Source: Sabellastarte sp. h YS-2021 (taxonomy: Eukaryota; Annelida; Polychaeta; Sabellida; Sabellidae). From it: a stretch of DNA of 64,000 nucleotides. The number at the start of each line of letters is the position of its first letter. The stretch's first letter is position 1. The stretch is taken from the NCBI GenBank assembly GCA_964017235.1, contig OZ024933.1, positions 11,783,962 to 11,847,961 on the forward strand, written 5' to 3'. Below are positions 1-12,300 of this stretch, piece by piece. The notes beneath the pieces were generated by a model. The model was not told the DNA's origin. It did not search any database and saw nothing but the letters and a program-made list of their open reading frames with translations. A program made the position numbers and the translations under genes.

Positions 1-300
1 ATCGGTGAAAAAAAGTTTTATATATATTATCATTATTACAATATATTCCGATTATTACAACAATCTGTTGACATGTAATCCAAAACCAACAGAATACCTG
101 ACGAACCTGTGTAAATTCTTTACAAAAATATTATAAATTAAACCAAATGTTTGGTCTTCACATTTTGGTTCACGTACTCCACTGGCACAGTCTCCGACTT
201 TAATGTCTCTGATACCGAATATATAGGCAGTCTCCTACTTTATGGTCAATAATTTACCAATATACTGATTAACACTATTAAACAGTATCCGACTTGGTAC
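1..300. other. AT-rich sequence, nothing recognised
   Basis: No convincing open frame, repeat boundary or RNA gene is visible. It adjoins the 3' tail of the antisense LINE that starts near 301. Confidence 0.4.
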
Positions 301-3300
301 TAGTAAGTAAGTAAGAAACACTTATAAAGTGCCGAATTGATGTAAACATCCTCTAAGGTGCTGATGTGCAAAAGAGGAATAGTCCAGTTCCAAAACAAGG
401 TATGTTACCATATTAGCGTCCAGTAGGAGAGATAGGCTATGTCAGAGGATAAGCTAATCTGAAAAGATATATTTTCAACCGTTTTCTGAAACCAGAAATG
501 CTTTCTATGGTTCTAATGGCTTGAGGAAGCTTGATCCACTCCGTGGGAGCCCCTACTATGAAGCTGCACAGCACTGAGCGTTTATTTGGTTTAGATGAGG
601 AATTTGATTGGCGATTGCCCCGTGTAAGATCACTCCGCCTAATTAGAGTGGAAAGATACAGCGGTTGGCTGAAATGTATTGCTTTATAAGTAAGAAGATT
701 GTATTTCAACAATATACGGTAATGAATGGGAAGCCAGTGTAGTTTGTGCAGGAAGGGTGTGACATGACAATATTTATTTAGCTTGTATACCGTACGACAT
801 AAGGCATTTTGAACTCTCTGTAGTCTGCTAGTATATGCCTTTTTGTGTTGTAAAGCAGTGGGTTACAGTAATCCATGCGACTGTTAACCAAGGCATTTGC
901 CACCCTTACAGCTGTTTCATGATTTAAGTAACTGTGGATGCTTCGCAGTTCCTGGAGATGGTGTGGCCACGGTGGCAGAGTGGTAACACTCTCACCTCCC
1001 ACCTCTGAGGCCCGGGGTTCGATCCCCATCACTGCCTCAAGTGGGAAAGCTGGTAGTTGCTTGCCGTTGGTCGGCAGTTTACAGTACACAACCCTAGCGA
1101 ACTCTATGTACTGCTTTCCTCTGCTCTTCCAACTACCCGTCGTGATATGACCTGTACAGTGTTGAAAGCGACGTAAAACCCAAATAAATCAATCCTGGAG
1201 ATGGTAGTAACTTATGCGACAGAGATTAGCCACGTGTCTTTGCATTGAATTTTCTGCATCCAGGAAGACACCAAGGTTTTTGACCAATTCAGCTTTTTCC
1301 ATGCTGTTGCCAAGCAAACTCACTGGGAAAGATGACTTCAGGGAGCTTCTAATTTGATAATCACCAATCACTATGAAATTTAAGTTTATTATTTTCCATC
1401 CAAGCCTGGACCACCTGAAGGCAATTTGTCAGTTCAGTGATACTAGAATCGAAGTTCCTAGAGTCAAGTTCCAAATAAAGTTGTGTGTCATCTGCATATA
1501 AGTGATGGGTCACGTTGAATTTAGATATGACTGAACTAAGTGGGGTTGTATGTAGGGTGAAAAGGAGTGGCCCCAGGACTAAGCCCTGGGAACCCCATAA
1601 GGGAGTTGAAAAGCATCTGAAAGATGTCTATCTATTTTGAGCACTACCCCATCAATGCCATACCAGTGCTGAAGGCAGTTGAATAGGATTGAGTGGTCTA
1701 TTGTATCAAAGACTGCAGATAAGTCTAAAAGGACTAATCCAACAGCTGCACCCTTGTCCATTGAGGTGGCAATGTCATTTTGTATTTTTAACAATGCTGT
1801 TTCAGTTGAGTGAAAAATTCTATATGCTGACTGATTTTTGTTGGATATACCCTTGTGCGCTCATTTATCTGCCTAGCCATAGCTTTCTCTATGAGTTTGG
1901 AGATGTAGCTGAGGTTTGACACTGGTTGATAATTCTTGAGAATATTTCTGTCAAGACCAGCTTTTTTAACAAGGGTGTAACATGTGCAGTCTTAAACAGG
2001 ATGGGAAATTGCCCTTCTGTAGGGAGTAGTTCACAGTATTTGCAATAGGAGTCAAGAGCACACTGAAACAATCAAGGACCAATGAGGTTGGGATTGGATC
2101 CAAGTCACATGATTTGTTTGGTGTGGACTTTATTTTAATGATTTTAAGGACTTCTTTCTCTGAGATGGTCCGGAAAGAAACAAACTTATTTTTGTAGGAA
2201 CTTGTGACAGGGGGATAGACATCAGTAGACAATAATCCAGATCTTAGTTTAGCAATTTTGTCTGTGAAATACCTGCCAAAAGTGTTGATTAAACTGTTGA
2301 TGGTAGTACGATCTGGAAGCACAATTTTTGGTGATCTTTGGAGGACTTTCTTTATGGAATTCCACAAGGCCTTGTGGTTATCCTCATTTTCCCTAACCAT
2401 ATTGCTATATTATTTGGTTTTTGCACATTCCAAGAGGCGGTTGAAATGGTTCACTGCAGCTCTATGCCTACTACGATTTTTGGTAGAGTTGTCCCTTTGC
2501 CATTACCTCTCGAGTTTGCGCTTACGTCTCTTTACTGGCAAAATCTCGTTGTTTATGAACCCTTTGTTGACATGTTTTGGAGTTTTACGTTCATGAATTC
2601 GGTTCTGTTTATCTTGCCAAGTTTTCTGATTTTTAAGCGTTTTACTCTGCAGGAATTTTTGAATCGGAATGTTATGGTGAAAAAAACAGGCAGGTTGTCT
2701 CATATGCCATCCTTTACATAATGGTGAACTGAGGAATTTAGGAATTTACTAGAGCAGAGTACATCAAGGATATGTCCAGGTGATGACACATGTTGAATAA
2801 AATCAAAATCCAACAGAACTGTGTTGAAATTATCTGTCCAACAGTTTTGACTGTCTAGCTGGATATTGACATCTCTCTGGATATTGACATCTCTCAGAAT
2901 AATGTTTACATGTGGTGACAAAGCAGCAGCTTCCATGAAACAGTTGAATTCCTCAATAAATTTGCTGATGCTCCGAGGTCAGTAGATGACATGTACCAGG
3001 AGCTGGCTTGACTGGCACTCTGACAGCTTGACGGTAGTATGTTCAAAAGGGTCCCACTGATCAGTTTGACAAAGCGCGCTATCAAAGCCATTCCTGGCAA
3101 CTGCTCATCTTTTCTTGTTCCTGTGTGGGACATGGTGAAGCTGGAAACCTGCAGGGGTTATCTCATCTATTATGCCCTGTGTGTCCGACCGCCTTAGTCA
3201 GGTCTCAGTGACACCAACGATGTAAAGGTCATTTGATGAAACATCACCAAAGGCCGATGTTTTGTTACGCAATGACCGGGCGTTCAGCAGACAGGCTTTG

Positions 3301-3350
3301 AAATTTCTGACCGATGGACCTGGGTTCAAACTAATATCAGCGGTACTAAA
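301..3350 (-). mobile_element. CR1/L2-like non-LTR retrotransposon (LINE), degraded
   Basis: Reads on the minus strand, with its 5' side at the right. The apurinic-type endonuclease lies at about 2700-3345 (translated NPGPSVRNFKACLLNARS, then FDFIQHVSSPGHILDVL). The reverse transcriptase lies at about 1190-2400: LVLLDLSAVFDTIDHSIL at about 1640-1740, the catalytic YADD at 1488-1499 followed by TQLYLEL, and VKNLGVFLDAENSMQRHV near 1200-1300. The C-terminal HETAVRVANALVNSRMDYCN and the LTYKA region reach to about 440. Stops and frame changes split the ORF into several pieces, so the copy is dead. A SINE interrupts it at 963-1192. A short repeated AGTA run at about 300-315 may be the 3' microsatellite tail. 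The exact clade within CR1/L2/Jockey is not decided here. Confidence 0.85.
963..1192 (+). mobile_element. tRNA-derived SINE (family A) inserted in the LINE
   Basis: The head carries pol III box A (TGGCAGAGTGG) and box B (GGTTCGATCCC). A unique body follows, and the tail ends GTTGAAAGCGACGTAAAACC then CAAATAAAT. A 13-base target-site duplication, TCCTGGAGATGGT, flanks it at 950-962 and 1193-1205 and proves insertion into the LINE. This is one of about eleven family copies in the window. Confidence 0.9.
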
Positions 3351-3489
3351 TCTCAAACTCTTTTGGACTAAAAATAGAACTCCAGAAATTTGCCAAGAAT
3401 TTCACCGAACGTTACCATTTCGCACAACATCCATGTAATTATTTTTATTCACACATTGTGATTACAAACTTGTTCATTTTGTAAGTGCA

Positions 3490-4316
3490 GTACTTGACTA
3501 TGAGAACATTTTAATCGTAATCAAACGTGAATTAAATGAATTACAAGCAGTCAATATATATTGAATATTGTTATATATAGCAATCTTGTTATGTAATTAT
3601 ATGAATTTGTGTTGATGTACACTGTATAACTTGTCGGCTTACTGTTAACACATAAATCAGAAAGTGATGAGTTTTGCAGTTAAAAACCTTCTAACCACTT
3701 TAAAATATAAAATAATATACTTTACAAAGTATTGTAAGTATTTTAAACATAATTTAAGCCATTATCAAGTTATGAAGTAGGTCAAACATAACACTGCAGC
3801 CATATTTAAATCTAGTATTCAATGTTTAAGATCACCCTCACCCAGTCTTAGCGCTATGACCAAAGATAAGACTAAGATAAGATTAAAACCTTTTGTGAAT
3901 GGATCTAAGACAAAGACAAATGTCGTAACTAGTTTGTGTCCGAAGCTATGACAAAAGTCTTGCATTTAAGACTAAGGTTAAGATGCAACCTCTGGGACTT
4001 AAATTGATTTCACAAACGATGACTTGGCTGCATCCATGCTAATTACATAACCACAGTGGTTTTCTGTGTCATGTAACCTTTTGTTTGTAGTCAAAATATA
4101 CTAATGATAACATAAACCCACAGTTTATTGACTTTTATCTCACGAGAAATGCTGTTTTGCAATGGAAAGCCTTGTAACCACATAAAACTCCCAAGAGACT
4201 ATTTTGGAATGTGTTAAGAATATTTATTATACTTTCTTTATCACTATTTAAATTTTGTAGTGGAGAAAATTAATGGTAGCCATATTTAAGTCTTTTTTCA
4301 AAAAGTTAAGCCCACT
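3490..4316. repeat. Two adjoining copies of a non-autonomous TIR-type element
   Basis: Blocks rich in paired motifs such as AGACTAAGATAAG and CCTTTTGTGAATGGATC lie at about 3835-4015. The part from about 4030 to 4310 (CATAACCACAGTGGTTTTCT ... GGTAGCCATATTTAAGTC) aligns with 33775-34060, inside the MITE at 33641-34195. A second, more diverged copy of the same block lies just left (GCAGCCATATTTAAATCTAG). Ends are not sharply defined. Confidence 0.55.
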
Positions 4317-4317
4317 C

Positions 4318-4650
4318 CCAGGTGGAAACACGTTGGCCTAGGAACCTAGAGATCATGGGTTCAAACCCATGTTTAGGCAGATATATAGTGGCTCAACTGA
4401 CCACTTAAAATTATGGTTCTGTGTTGTTGGGTCTTATACCCCATAGACGGCTAAAGAACCGCAATGACACTGATAAATATACATCCATGGGCCTCAGTCT
4501 TTCACTTAGGAATGTCATTAAGATGAGCTATTGGTCTGTACAGATGGGTAAAATAATGCTTTCATTCCCATAGTACATAGAGATACTGTGCTGACTCTGC
4601 TGAGTATAAAAATACAATATAATAATACAAAAAAAATGCTGAAAAATTTC
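4318..4650 (+). mobile_element. tRNA-derived SINE, second family (B)
   Basis: The head has a weak box A (GTTGGCCTAGGA) and a good box B (GGTTCAAACCC at about 4359). The body contains GTTGGGTCTTATACCCCATA and the 3' end is A-rich with AATA units. The body differs from family A. It directly follows the MITE pair; no clear target-site duplication was found. Confidence 0.6.
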
Positions 4651-4866
4651 ACATATATTTTGTATGTTTGACAACATAAACTAGTAGCAACTAGGTCAGA
4701 ATAAAAAATTTATTCTCAAATTATCAGTTCACAGTTTCACAAGAATCTGGATTGATCAGCTACCATCAGTGACCTAAACCTGTTCTGCCTGAAAGGTTTT
4801 AAATCTAATCCTTTTGATTACCTGTTTTTTTCTCAAACACTACACACCGTACACACTGAGGCCTGG

Positions 4867-6226
4867 ACCTGTATTCACAAAGATTCTTATTCTTAGAACT
4901 AGTCATTTCTTAGGAACTAGGATATTTCTTAGAATTGTTGTTTTTCCTTAAAATTTTTCTTAAAATTGTAATTTTTCTTAGAAAAATGCTAAGAATGAGA
5001 ATTTTCCTATTCACAAAGATTCACACTTTTTCTTATAATTTTTCTAAGAATAAGAATTTGTCATTCACAAAACGCTTATTCTTAGAATATTCTAAGATGT
5101 TAATGTAAAATGTAAATTTAAGACTTGTACATGCTTAACTCAAGAAAAATGGCTGCTTTGGTGATAATAGTGCAGCAAATGATTGCAAATCAACATCCAG
5201 AACATGGTCGGGATTCACAAAAGGTCTTAAGTCTAAGCAATTTTTTTGCTTAGACCAGTCTTAAAGTTTTGACTTTTGTCTTAGCTAAGATTTCTCTTAA
5301 ATTTGGATTCACAAAAAGTGCTTAGCAAACTCTTAGCTGAGACAAAATTTGTGCAAAAAATCTTAACTACTTTGAATTCAAATTAACAAATTTTAGTAAA
5401 ACAAAAACAGTTTTCATCCATAAATACACAAAACGTTCTCTTCAAAATTATAAAACAGATTTGATGCTTTTTTGGTAAAATTATGCAAAATTAGTAGTCT
5501 TTGTGTTTTATTGTGAGTCAGCCACTTTTATGACAATATTTTTACCACAAGAAGGTAAAATGTGGAAAATTATAGATAATTAAATGATGTAAATTTATAT
5601 TGCAATCCACATAAATTACTTTTATAGGAAGTACAGATCCAAATAGTATATATGTTTTCATAACAAAGGGTAAAAAGTAAATACATGCAATGGAATATTT
5701 TAAAATTACTTAAGTCTGCCCTACAGTGGTCTTAAAGCTTTGACAAAATCTAAGACCAATTTTTGTCTAAGACCTTTTGTGAATCTCATTTTGTCTGATC
5801 AAAAAAGTCTTAACTTTAAAACAAAATTCTTCCACAGTTTAGACTTTTCTCTTAAAGTTATGACAATTTTTTGTCTAAGACCTTTTGTGAATCCCGGCCC
5901 AGATTGTTACATATAAGTTGTTTGTACTGTAGTGAAATTCAGCTTTTTTATATTCTCTTAAAAATGCCCGACTATCTCTTAACTCTTTCCAAGATCTGTA
6001 TTCACAGAGATTCTTAGAACATTTTTCAGATTTACACTTACATCTAAGAAAAATTCTAAACTGAGCACACATTTCTTTTTTACTTCTATTTTTAGAATTA
6101 TTCTTATCCAAGAATCATCTTGCAAATAGGATTTTATTCTTAAAGTAAGAAATTTCTTGACTTCGAACTATTCTTAAACTTAAGTGTAATTCTGAAGAAA
6201 ATTCTAAGAATCTTTGTAAATACAGG
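4867..6226. mobile_element. Long MITE with terminal inverted repeats
   Basis: The left end CCTGTATTCACAAAGATTCT is matched in inverse at the right end (AGAATCTTTGTAAATACAGG). Internal sequence is saturated with TTCTTAGAA-type motifs, and a second internal boundary (CTATTCACAAAGATTCAC) occurs at about 5009. No transposase frame remains. Another MITE at 5205-5901 interrupts it. It ends about 75 bases before the 5' side of Ig gene copy 1. Confidence 0.7.
5205..5901. mobile_element. Nested MITE, GGGATTCACAAAAGGTCTTA type
   Basis: The left terminus CGGGATTCACAAAAGGTCTT is mirrored at the right terminus (AAGACCTTTTGTGAATCCCG). The inner sequence repeats TCTTAGCTAAGA-like words and has no coding capacity. 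It lies wholly inside the MITE at 4867-6226 and must be the later insertion. Confidence 0.75.
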
Positions 6227-6336
6227 CTTCGAGTTCAAATGTTAAATGACCTTGTTGATTAAATCTGTGTAAATAAACTGAATGAATATTATTTATTGTA
6301 GATTCTCTGATTGAGTTGTTGATGAATTAAGCAGAG

Positions 6337-6388
6337 ATGAATAAAGTCCATCTGATTCTGCCGATGATACTTCTGCTGCTCCACATTA
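6337..6388 (+). CDS. Ig gene copy 1, exon 1 (signal peptide)
   Basis: Encodes MNKVHLILPMILLLLHI, a short charged N-end and a hydrophobic core, and ends in phase 1 at the donor GTGAGT. An acceptor-like TTTATTGTAG at 6292-6301, also present before copy 2, suggests this exon begins near 6302 with 5' UTR and that a further 5' UTR exon lies upstream. Confidence 0.8.
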
Positions 6389-9300
6389 GTGAGTATCCCT
6401 GTACTGATTAAGATCTAGTTCAAGGGTCAAAGTTGGGGTTTTACATCCTGTTCAACAGCCAAGGTCATAATGGAACATGTCCTCATTTTTGTTACTGGTA
6501 GGAGTCGAATCCACACGGCTGTAACAGCCTGAAATTAACTAACCTACTAAGCCAAATATGTAAAAATAACATGTGTAAAAATGGAACTTATTTGTTACTA
6601 ATGAACTGTTCTGAAAATAAAATACTTTAGACCTATTTGAGTTATTTTTAAGCTTAATTGATCAAATGAGTTAGAGGGCATGATGCTATATAGTGGATAA
6701 CATACTGTTTTTCCAACCTCTCAGGTCATGTGTTCAAAATCAGACCCAAAGCAAAGTTGATGGTATTTTGCTGGTGCACAATTTTTATTGAGCAGAGTCT
6801 CACAAACACAACATGACATATCATAACCTATATGTTTCTTAGGAGCAGTATTAAATCTAAACCAACCAATAACATATGTGTCAAAGTCTGAAACCATTGC
6901 CAGCAATAGTACATTTGACCAAATCTGTATGGAGAGTTATTTTAATGGACCTAACCTGGTTCTAGGTTGGCATTGGTTGTTATATAATGTAAAACATATT
7001 AGAAGCCTTTCAGACCCAATTATACTGTAATTAACCCAATTGATGTGTCATAATTGTGTTGGTGCTTTGCGGATATGAGATTTAATGAATATGCTGTACA
7101 TTATTATTTTACAGGGGCTGTCTCTTCACTGGAAATAAATGGTTCATACACAACATCTTTCCAGTGTGCAGATGGTGGCTATGCTTTGATTAGAGGAGAC
7201 AACTTGACCTTGGAATATAACTATGGACACAATCAATCAGAAGTAAGTATGACATTATCAACAATTATCTCCCAAATTATATTTAGTTATCCAGTGCTTG
7301 TTCATGTTCTTCTACAACATTAAATTACACCTGAGAGTTAAAAAATATCTTTCACTATTGGCCACTTTGTAATTTTGACCATATGTGGAAGTATTTTACC
7401 ACATTTCAAAAAAAAAACCCCTTTTTACATTTATTTCAAGTAAAATGATCAGAAAAACTGGTAAAATACACACGAGGAATATAGAAATGAAAAGTAATGA
7501 TGTTAAACAACGTCTTAAAATTACAAATTAAGTAAGAGGTGTAAATTAAATAGGTTAATAGCTTGGTAAGTGTCCAGTATTGGAAAATAATGAACTGTTG
7601 ACTCCCTCCTTTGGGAACTTGTAAACAGTCCATTATTTTCCAATATTTGACACTTACTTGGCCTTTAACCTATACTTAAGCAGCACTAGATGACACAACA
7701 GTTTATTCAAAGATTCAAAACTTTATCATAATATTCAAGCCTACAGTATTCCAACAAACCACACATAAAATAGAGACAATCGCTGTCAACAAATAATCAC
7801 ATGCCTTCCTTGTAGTAATTGGTATAATATATTCCATCAAACTGCTGCATGACAATAAACACACGGTAAAGCATTAGTCAGTCGAGATTAAGTGCTATGA
7901 AAGTTCAACAGAATTAGAATTAGATTATATTCATTTGGATTATATTCAAAAATACTATTTCAGTCACAACTGTGATATGCATCGTCGGAATTATGTCTAA
8001 AGTGTTTTACATAGCGTTTTTTCACTAATAGCGAAACAAGCGAGAAATCACAATATTAAAGGAAGCTTCTTAATGTTTTTTCACTTACTTCATTCAGGGC
8101 ACTTGTAGTTTATATTTTTCAAATGTATCATCAATTTTTAATTTGGCCAACTTTTCTCAAGAGTTTAGGTAAATTACACAGTAGACCAATGTTGTACTCT
8201 AGGCCTCTTCATCCGACCGCCATTCTAGAACTTCTTTTAATTTGTTGATTTATATCTATTTGTCTGATATGTGTGCTTCATTACTTTTCAATATAAATTA
8301 TGTTTTGCATTTCATATAGCTGAAAAGTTTCCAACTCTATCAAAAATCCGAAGGTTACCGTATGTTTGATTATGAAAATGGCAATGAGAACATAAAAGAC
8401 CCGTACAAGAGGCTGAACTCACATGACTGGATAGAAACAGGCATCAAGTTCAAAATTGCAGATATCAATAAGAATGACACAGGCAAATATCAATGTGAAG
8501 TAGACACAGGACAAGAATATAACCACGCAGTCCTTGAAGTCAAAGAAATATTTGGTTAGTCATTTATTTTGTTTGTTTTGAGAATATAATATATTTTTGG
8601 TAAGTTTGTTTGATAGAAACACTATGAGAGTCTATAAATGACAAATTGGAAGAATGTTCCCATTATATTTTCCAGCTTAGAGATAATATAGGCTCATACC
8701 TTACACCAAAATATTTAGAAATACATTGGACATAATTTTTCATACTATAAGTATACAGGTAAATTACAATAATTTTCTAGTCGTAATATAAAACAACAAG
8801 TTCAGGCAAGGCATCATACTTAAGTTTAACTGACAATGTGTAACATTAATAAAGACGTGGGAGTGTATTGCTCTAAAAATAGAAATCAAGTATATTTATT
8901 TAATGTGAATTATATACCATCCATTAACTTTAGTTTTCATGTGTTATTTACTTTCCCTAAATGTAACTTGTTGCTGTAAGTAGACAAATATTTATGCAAA
9001 TGAAAGCAGAAAAGAAGTATGTAAGAGAAGTTATAATCTGTATATTTTAGGCAGGGAACCTGTATTTGTTATTTTAATAATTTTTAAGGGCTGTCAGGGT
9101 ATTGTTTTCACCCATGGTGAAGGTTTTGGCGAGTTTTTGGTTGGACACACGAGCGGTTGGCTGGAAAAAAGTTATCCATTCAGTAGCTCAGAAATCGTAA
9201 GGTGTAGGAAGGTGATATTTGGTAGGGACATTGGTGAGGGGATGTAGGTGTGCAACGTCATGGTGTGACCTTGATGTGGCCTTTTCACAGTGATCTTGAG

Positions 9301-12300
9301 TTTGAAAATGTTGTCTGAAACTGTAAGGTGTAGGAAGTTGATTCTTGTTATGAAAATTGGTTAGGGACATTGGTTAGGGGGTGTAGGTGTGCATCATGAT
9401 GTGACCTTCAACTTTAGCTGTTACAAAGTGTGTTCACTTGCCATATTTGAGATATGTTTCTCTAATGACAAAGTTATATGGATTGCTGTAACTAATTGTT
9501 ATATGTTCTTTTACATAATTGTGTTATTTTCATTGATAGTTATTCTCCAGTTAATAACTTTATAGCTTCATAATTTTTTACTTTATTTGATTAATACTGT
9601 CATTTTGCTATTAAATTGCTTGTTTTAATACTTCATCTACAATTTCTCTAGTGAAACATTTATATAACTAACACTGCTCTGAAAGTATCCCAATTTTTTT
9701 CTTTGTACTGTTTCACTTCTTCTATATATCTCATGATGATGAAAACTATTTCCCCAGGCTGTGGGGCATGGTCATTTGTAATGCTATTTTAACAACTTGC
9801 ATTGTTTCTCATGTTCCAAATATTTCAATGAATAACATAATCACAACTTATTTTAAAGTCTGAAAAGAGTCAAGCTTGACATTTTACTAAAATATTTATT
9901 GGTAATTGGTTTTATTCTGAATCAATGTCAGACTCCCGAAACTCATCACAATCAAGGTCAGAATTACTCTCTGACTCAAACAGCAATATCCTGGCTTCAT
10001 CTCTCAAGTTCTCCACCCTATCTACAGTCCCCAAGGCATCTGCCATGTTATCTGATAGCTCCAAACTGATAGCTCCAAAATCCAAACTGATGCCACAACA
10101 TCTGAAGGACTTACTTATGACCTCTTCTGACATTTTGGACCAGGCACGAGAAACCCAATTTACAACATTCTGTCTGGATGCTTGCTTGAGGTTGCCCTGT
10201 AGGGTCCTGATGTCAACCCAACCTACACTTTCTCTTTTTGCATTTCAATATCAGAACTGGTATTCTATTAAACATCTCCTGTTTGGCAAATAGGATGCCA
10301 CCACCTCAAAAGGAAAAAAAAAGTAATGCAAAAATTTATAAATAAAATCTCTATTGTTTTGAAGTATTATTTATTTTATTGATTTATGTAGTGTTTTATG
10401 CATTCTTACTTATCGGTTATGAAGTGATGGGTAGTTGGAAGGGTGGAGGAAACCAGTACATACAGTTGGGGGGACCTGTACTATAAACTGTTGACTAATG
10501 GTAAACAACTACCAGCTGAGGTCAGGCCGGGAGTCAAGCTCTGATCCTAGAGGTGGGTGGTGATGAAGTTTCAAAAGACACAAAGTAACAGAAATGTGTC
10601 AAATTTAAATATTTTGAGAACAGATTTCACTTGAAATAAAAATGACATCTGTATCTTTGCCCTGCAGTTGCTCCCTCGTGTCTGCCATAGTGTGGATTCT
10701 GGCCTTTTCCAGCACCACTAGCCTTCTTACAAGAGTCCATTCATCCATCCATTTTAGATGCTGTCAATCTTACATTGTTTGCTGTTTGCAAGACTCTTTT
10801 TCGGATCACACCATTCTTCTCCTTTAGGCATATAAATTCTAGCTTTTTGTTTCATTTGATGACATATCAAACCTACACATAGTCTGATCCATGTTCCATG
10901 ACATTAAGTTGTTTCAGTATAATTGATAATAACTGATAACCTTGACACTTACTGTGGCATGTTTATCCTGCATGGCTGCCCCGCTCTGTTCTTGCTTTTG
11001 TTAACTAATTCTGCCTATTCTGCAACAGTGTCTAGCATACTGGAGGACTTGGGCCATTACAGGCTTGTTGTAAAGGGGTCTCAGAGAAGTGTTGGTTCAC
11101 TATATTCTTCTAGTGACCGAGATAAGGGTGGGTAAATTTACTGTCAGAGAACATATATGTCCACTTGTTACACTTGTTTTGTTAAATGTTGTATAGTGTG
11201 TGTTTGGCTAAATTATTCAGAAAGAAAAATAAGTGAGATTTTGATCTAAAGTGCAGAGTTCACCCAGAAAAAGCCAAATGCTGTATTGTTTTTACAATAC
11301 CAGTTAAATGGACCACATGAAGGTCAAGTTCAAAGCACTCTCAGTTATCTTAAGGACAATGGTATTAAGTTATGTCTAAGTTTTTGATCATACAATTATC
11401 ATTTAATAAAAAGATCCACAGAGTTGGCATTTTCAACAAGTGAATTCTGCAGTCATTGTAAATTTGGTTTCTAATTCAGAATTGTGAAAAAGAGTTCAGT
11501 ATTTATTTTTCTGTTACTTATTTATGCTCTACTGTTGTTTGTAACACCAGTGTCAATTCTAAATTTGGCCAGTCCTAACTTGCCTGGTTATTATTGAAGC
11601 CTAATAGAGAAGAAGCACAGGAAGCATGATGTCTCCAATGTAAATCAATGTACTGCATGTAACCACAGCCAAGATAAATTCATGTAATTTTTGTTGTTGC
11701 TTTTTACTAACAGAGACAGTGAATTTAAATGGGGTGTCTCTAACGTAAATGATAGTTTACTGAATATGACCAAATGTATGATGCATGTGATTTGTGTAGT
11801 TGTTTTGTGTGCTAACACGGACAGTGCATCAAGTGGGGGTGTTTCCGGTGTAAAAGTCCATTTACTCGACATGACCATGACATGAAATTTATTCAGTCAC
11901 TGTGCCCCTGCTCTTTGGAACTCTTTCCCCTTCCATATAAGAAACAGCCCCTACCTTACATCTTTCAGGAAACACCTCAAACCCACCTGTTCAACTCCAG
12001 TTTCCCAACTTAGTCCCCTTCCCTTTTGGTCACACCCATAACTCCGGATCACCGACCTTGACCACCCCTCGACTGTCCTTATGGTTAATGTGTTTTGTTA
12101 ACTAACATGCTGAGTTCCCCTTTATGGAGAAGATATTGTGCATGCAAAGTGGTATATTAGATTAGATTAGACCAAAAACAAACAGGGACAGTGAACAAAG
12201 TGGGGGTGTTTCCAGTTTAGAAGTCCATTTGCATGATATGACCAAAGGTGAGATGATGCATGTAACGGTGTAGTTGCTTTGTGCCTACAAAAGACATGAG

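Noticed and set aside
963-1040. Possible tRNA gene
   Set aside because: Box A and box B are present but the cloverleaf does not close and the sequence continues as a SINE with a target-site duplication.
2258-2721. Plus-strand frames of 112 and 127 codons
   Set aside because: They are antisense to the LINE coding region, which reads clearly on the minus strand.
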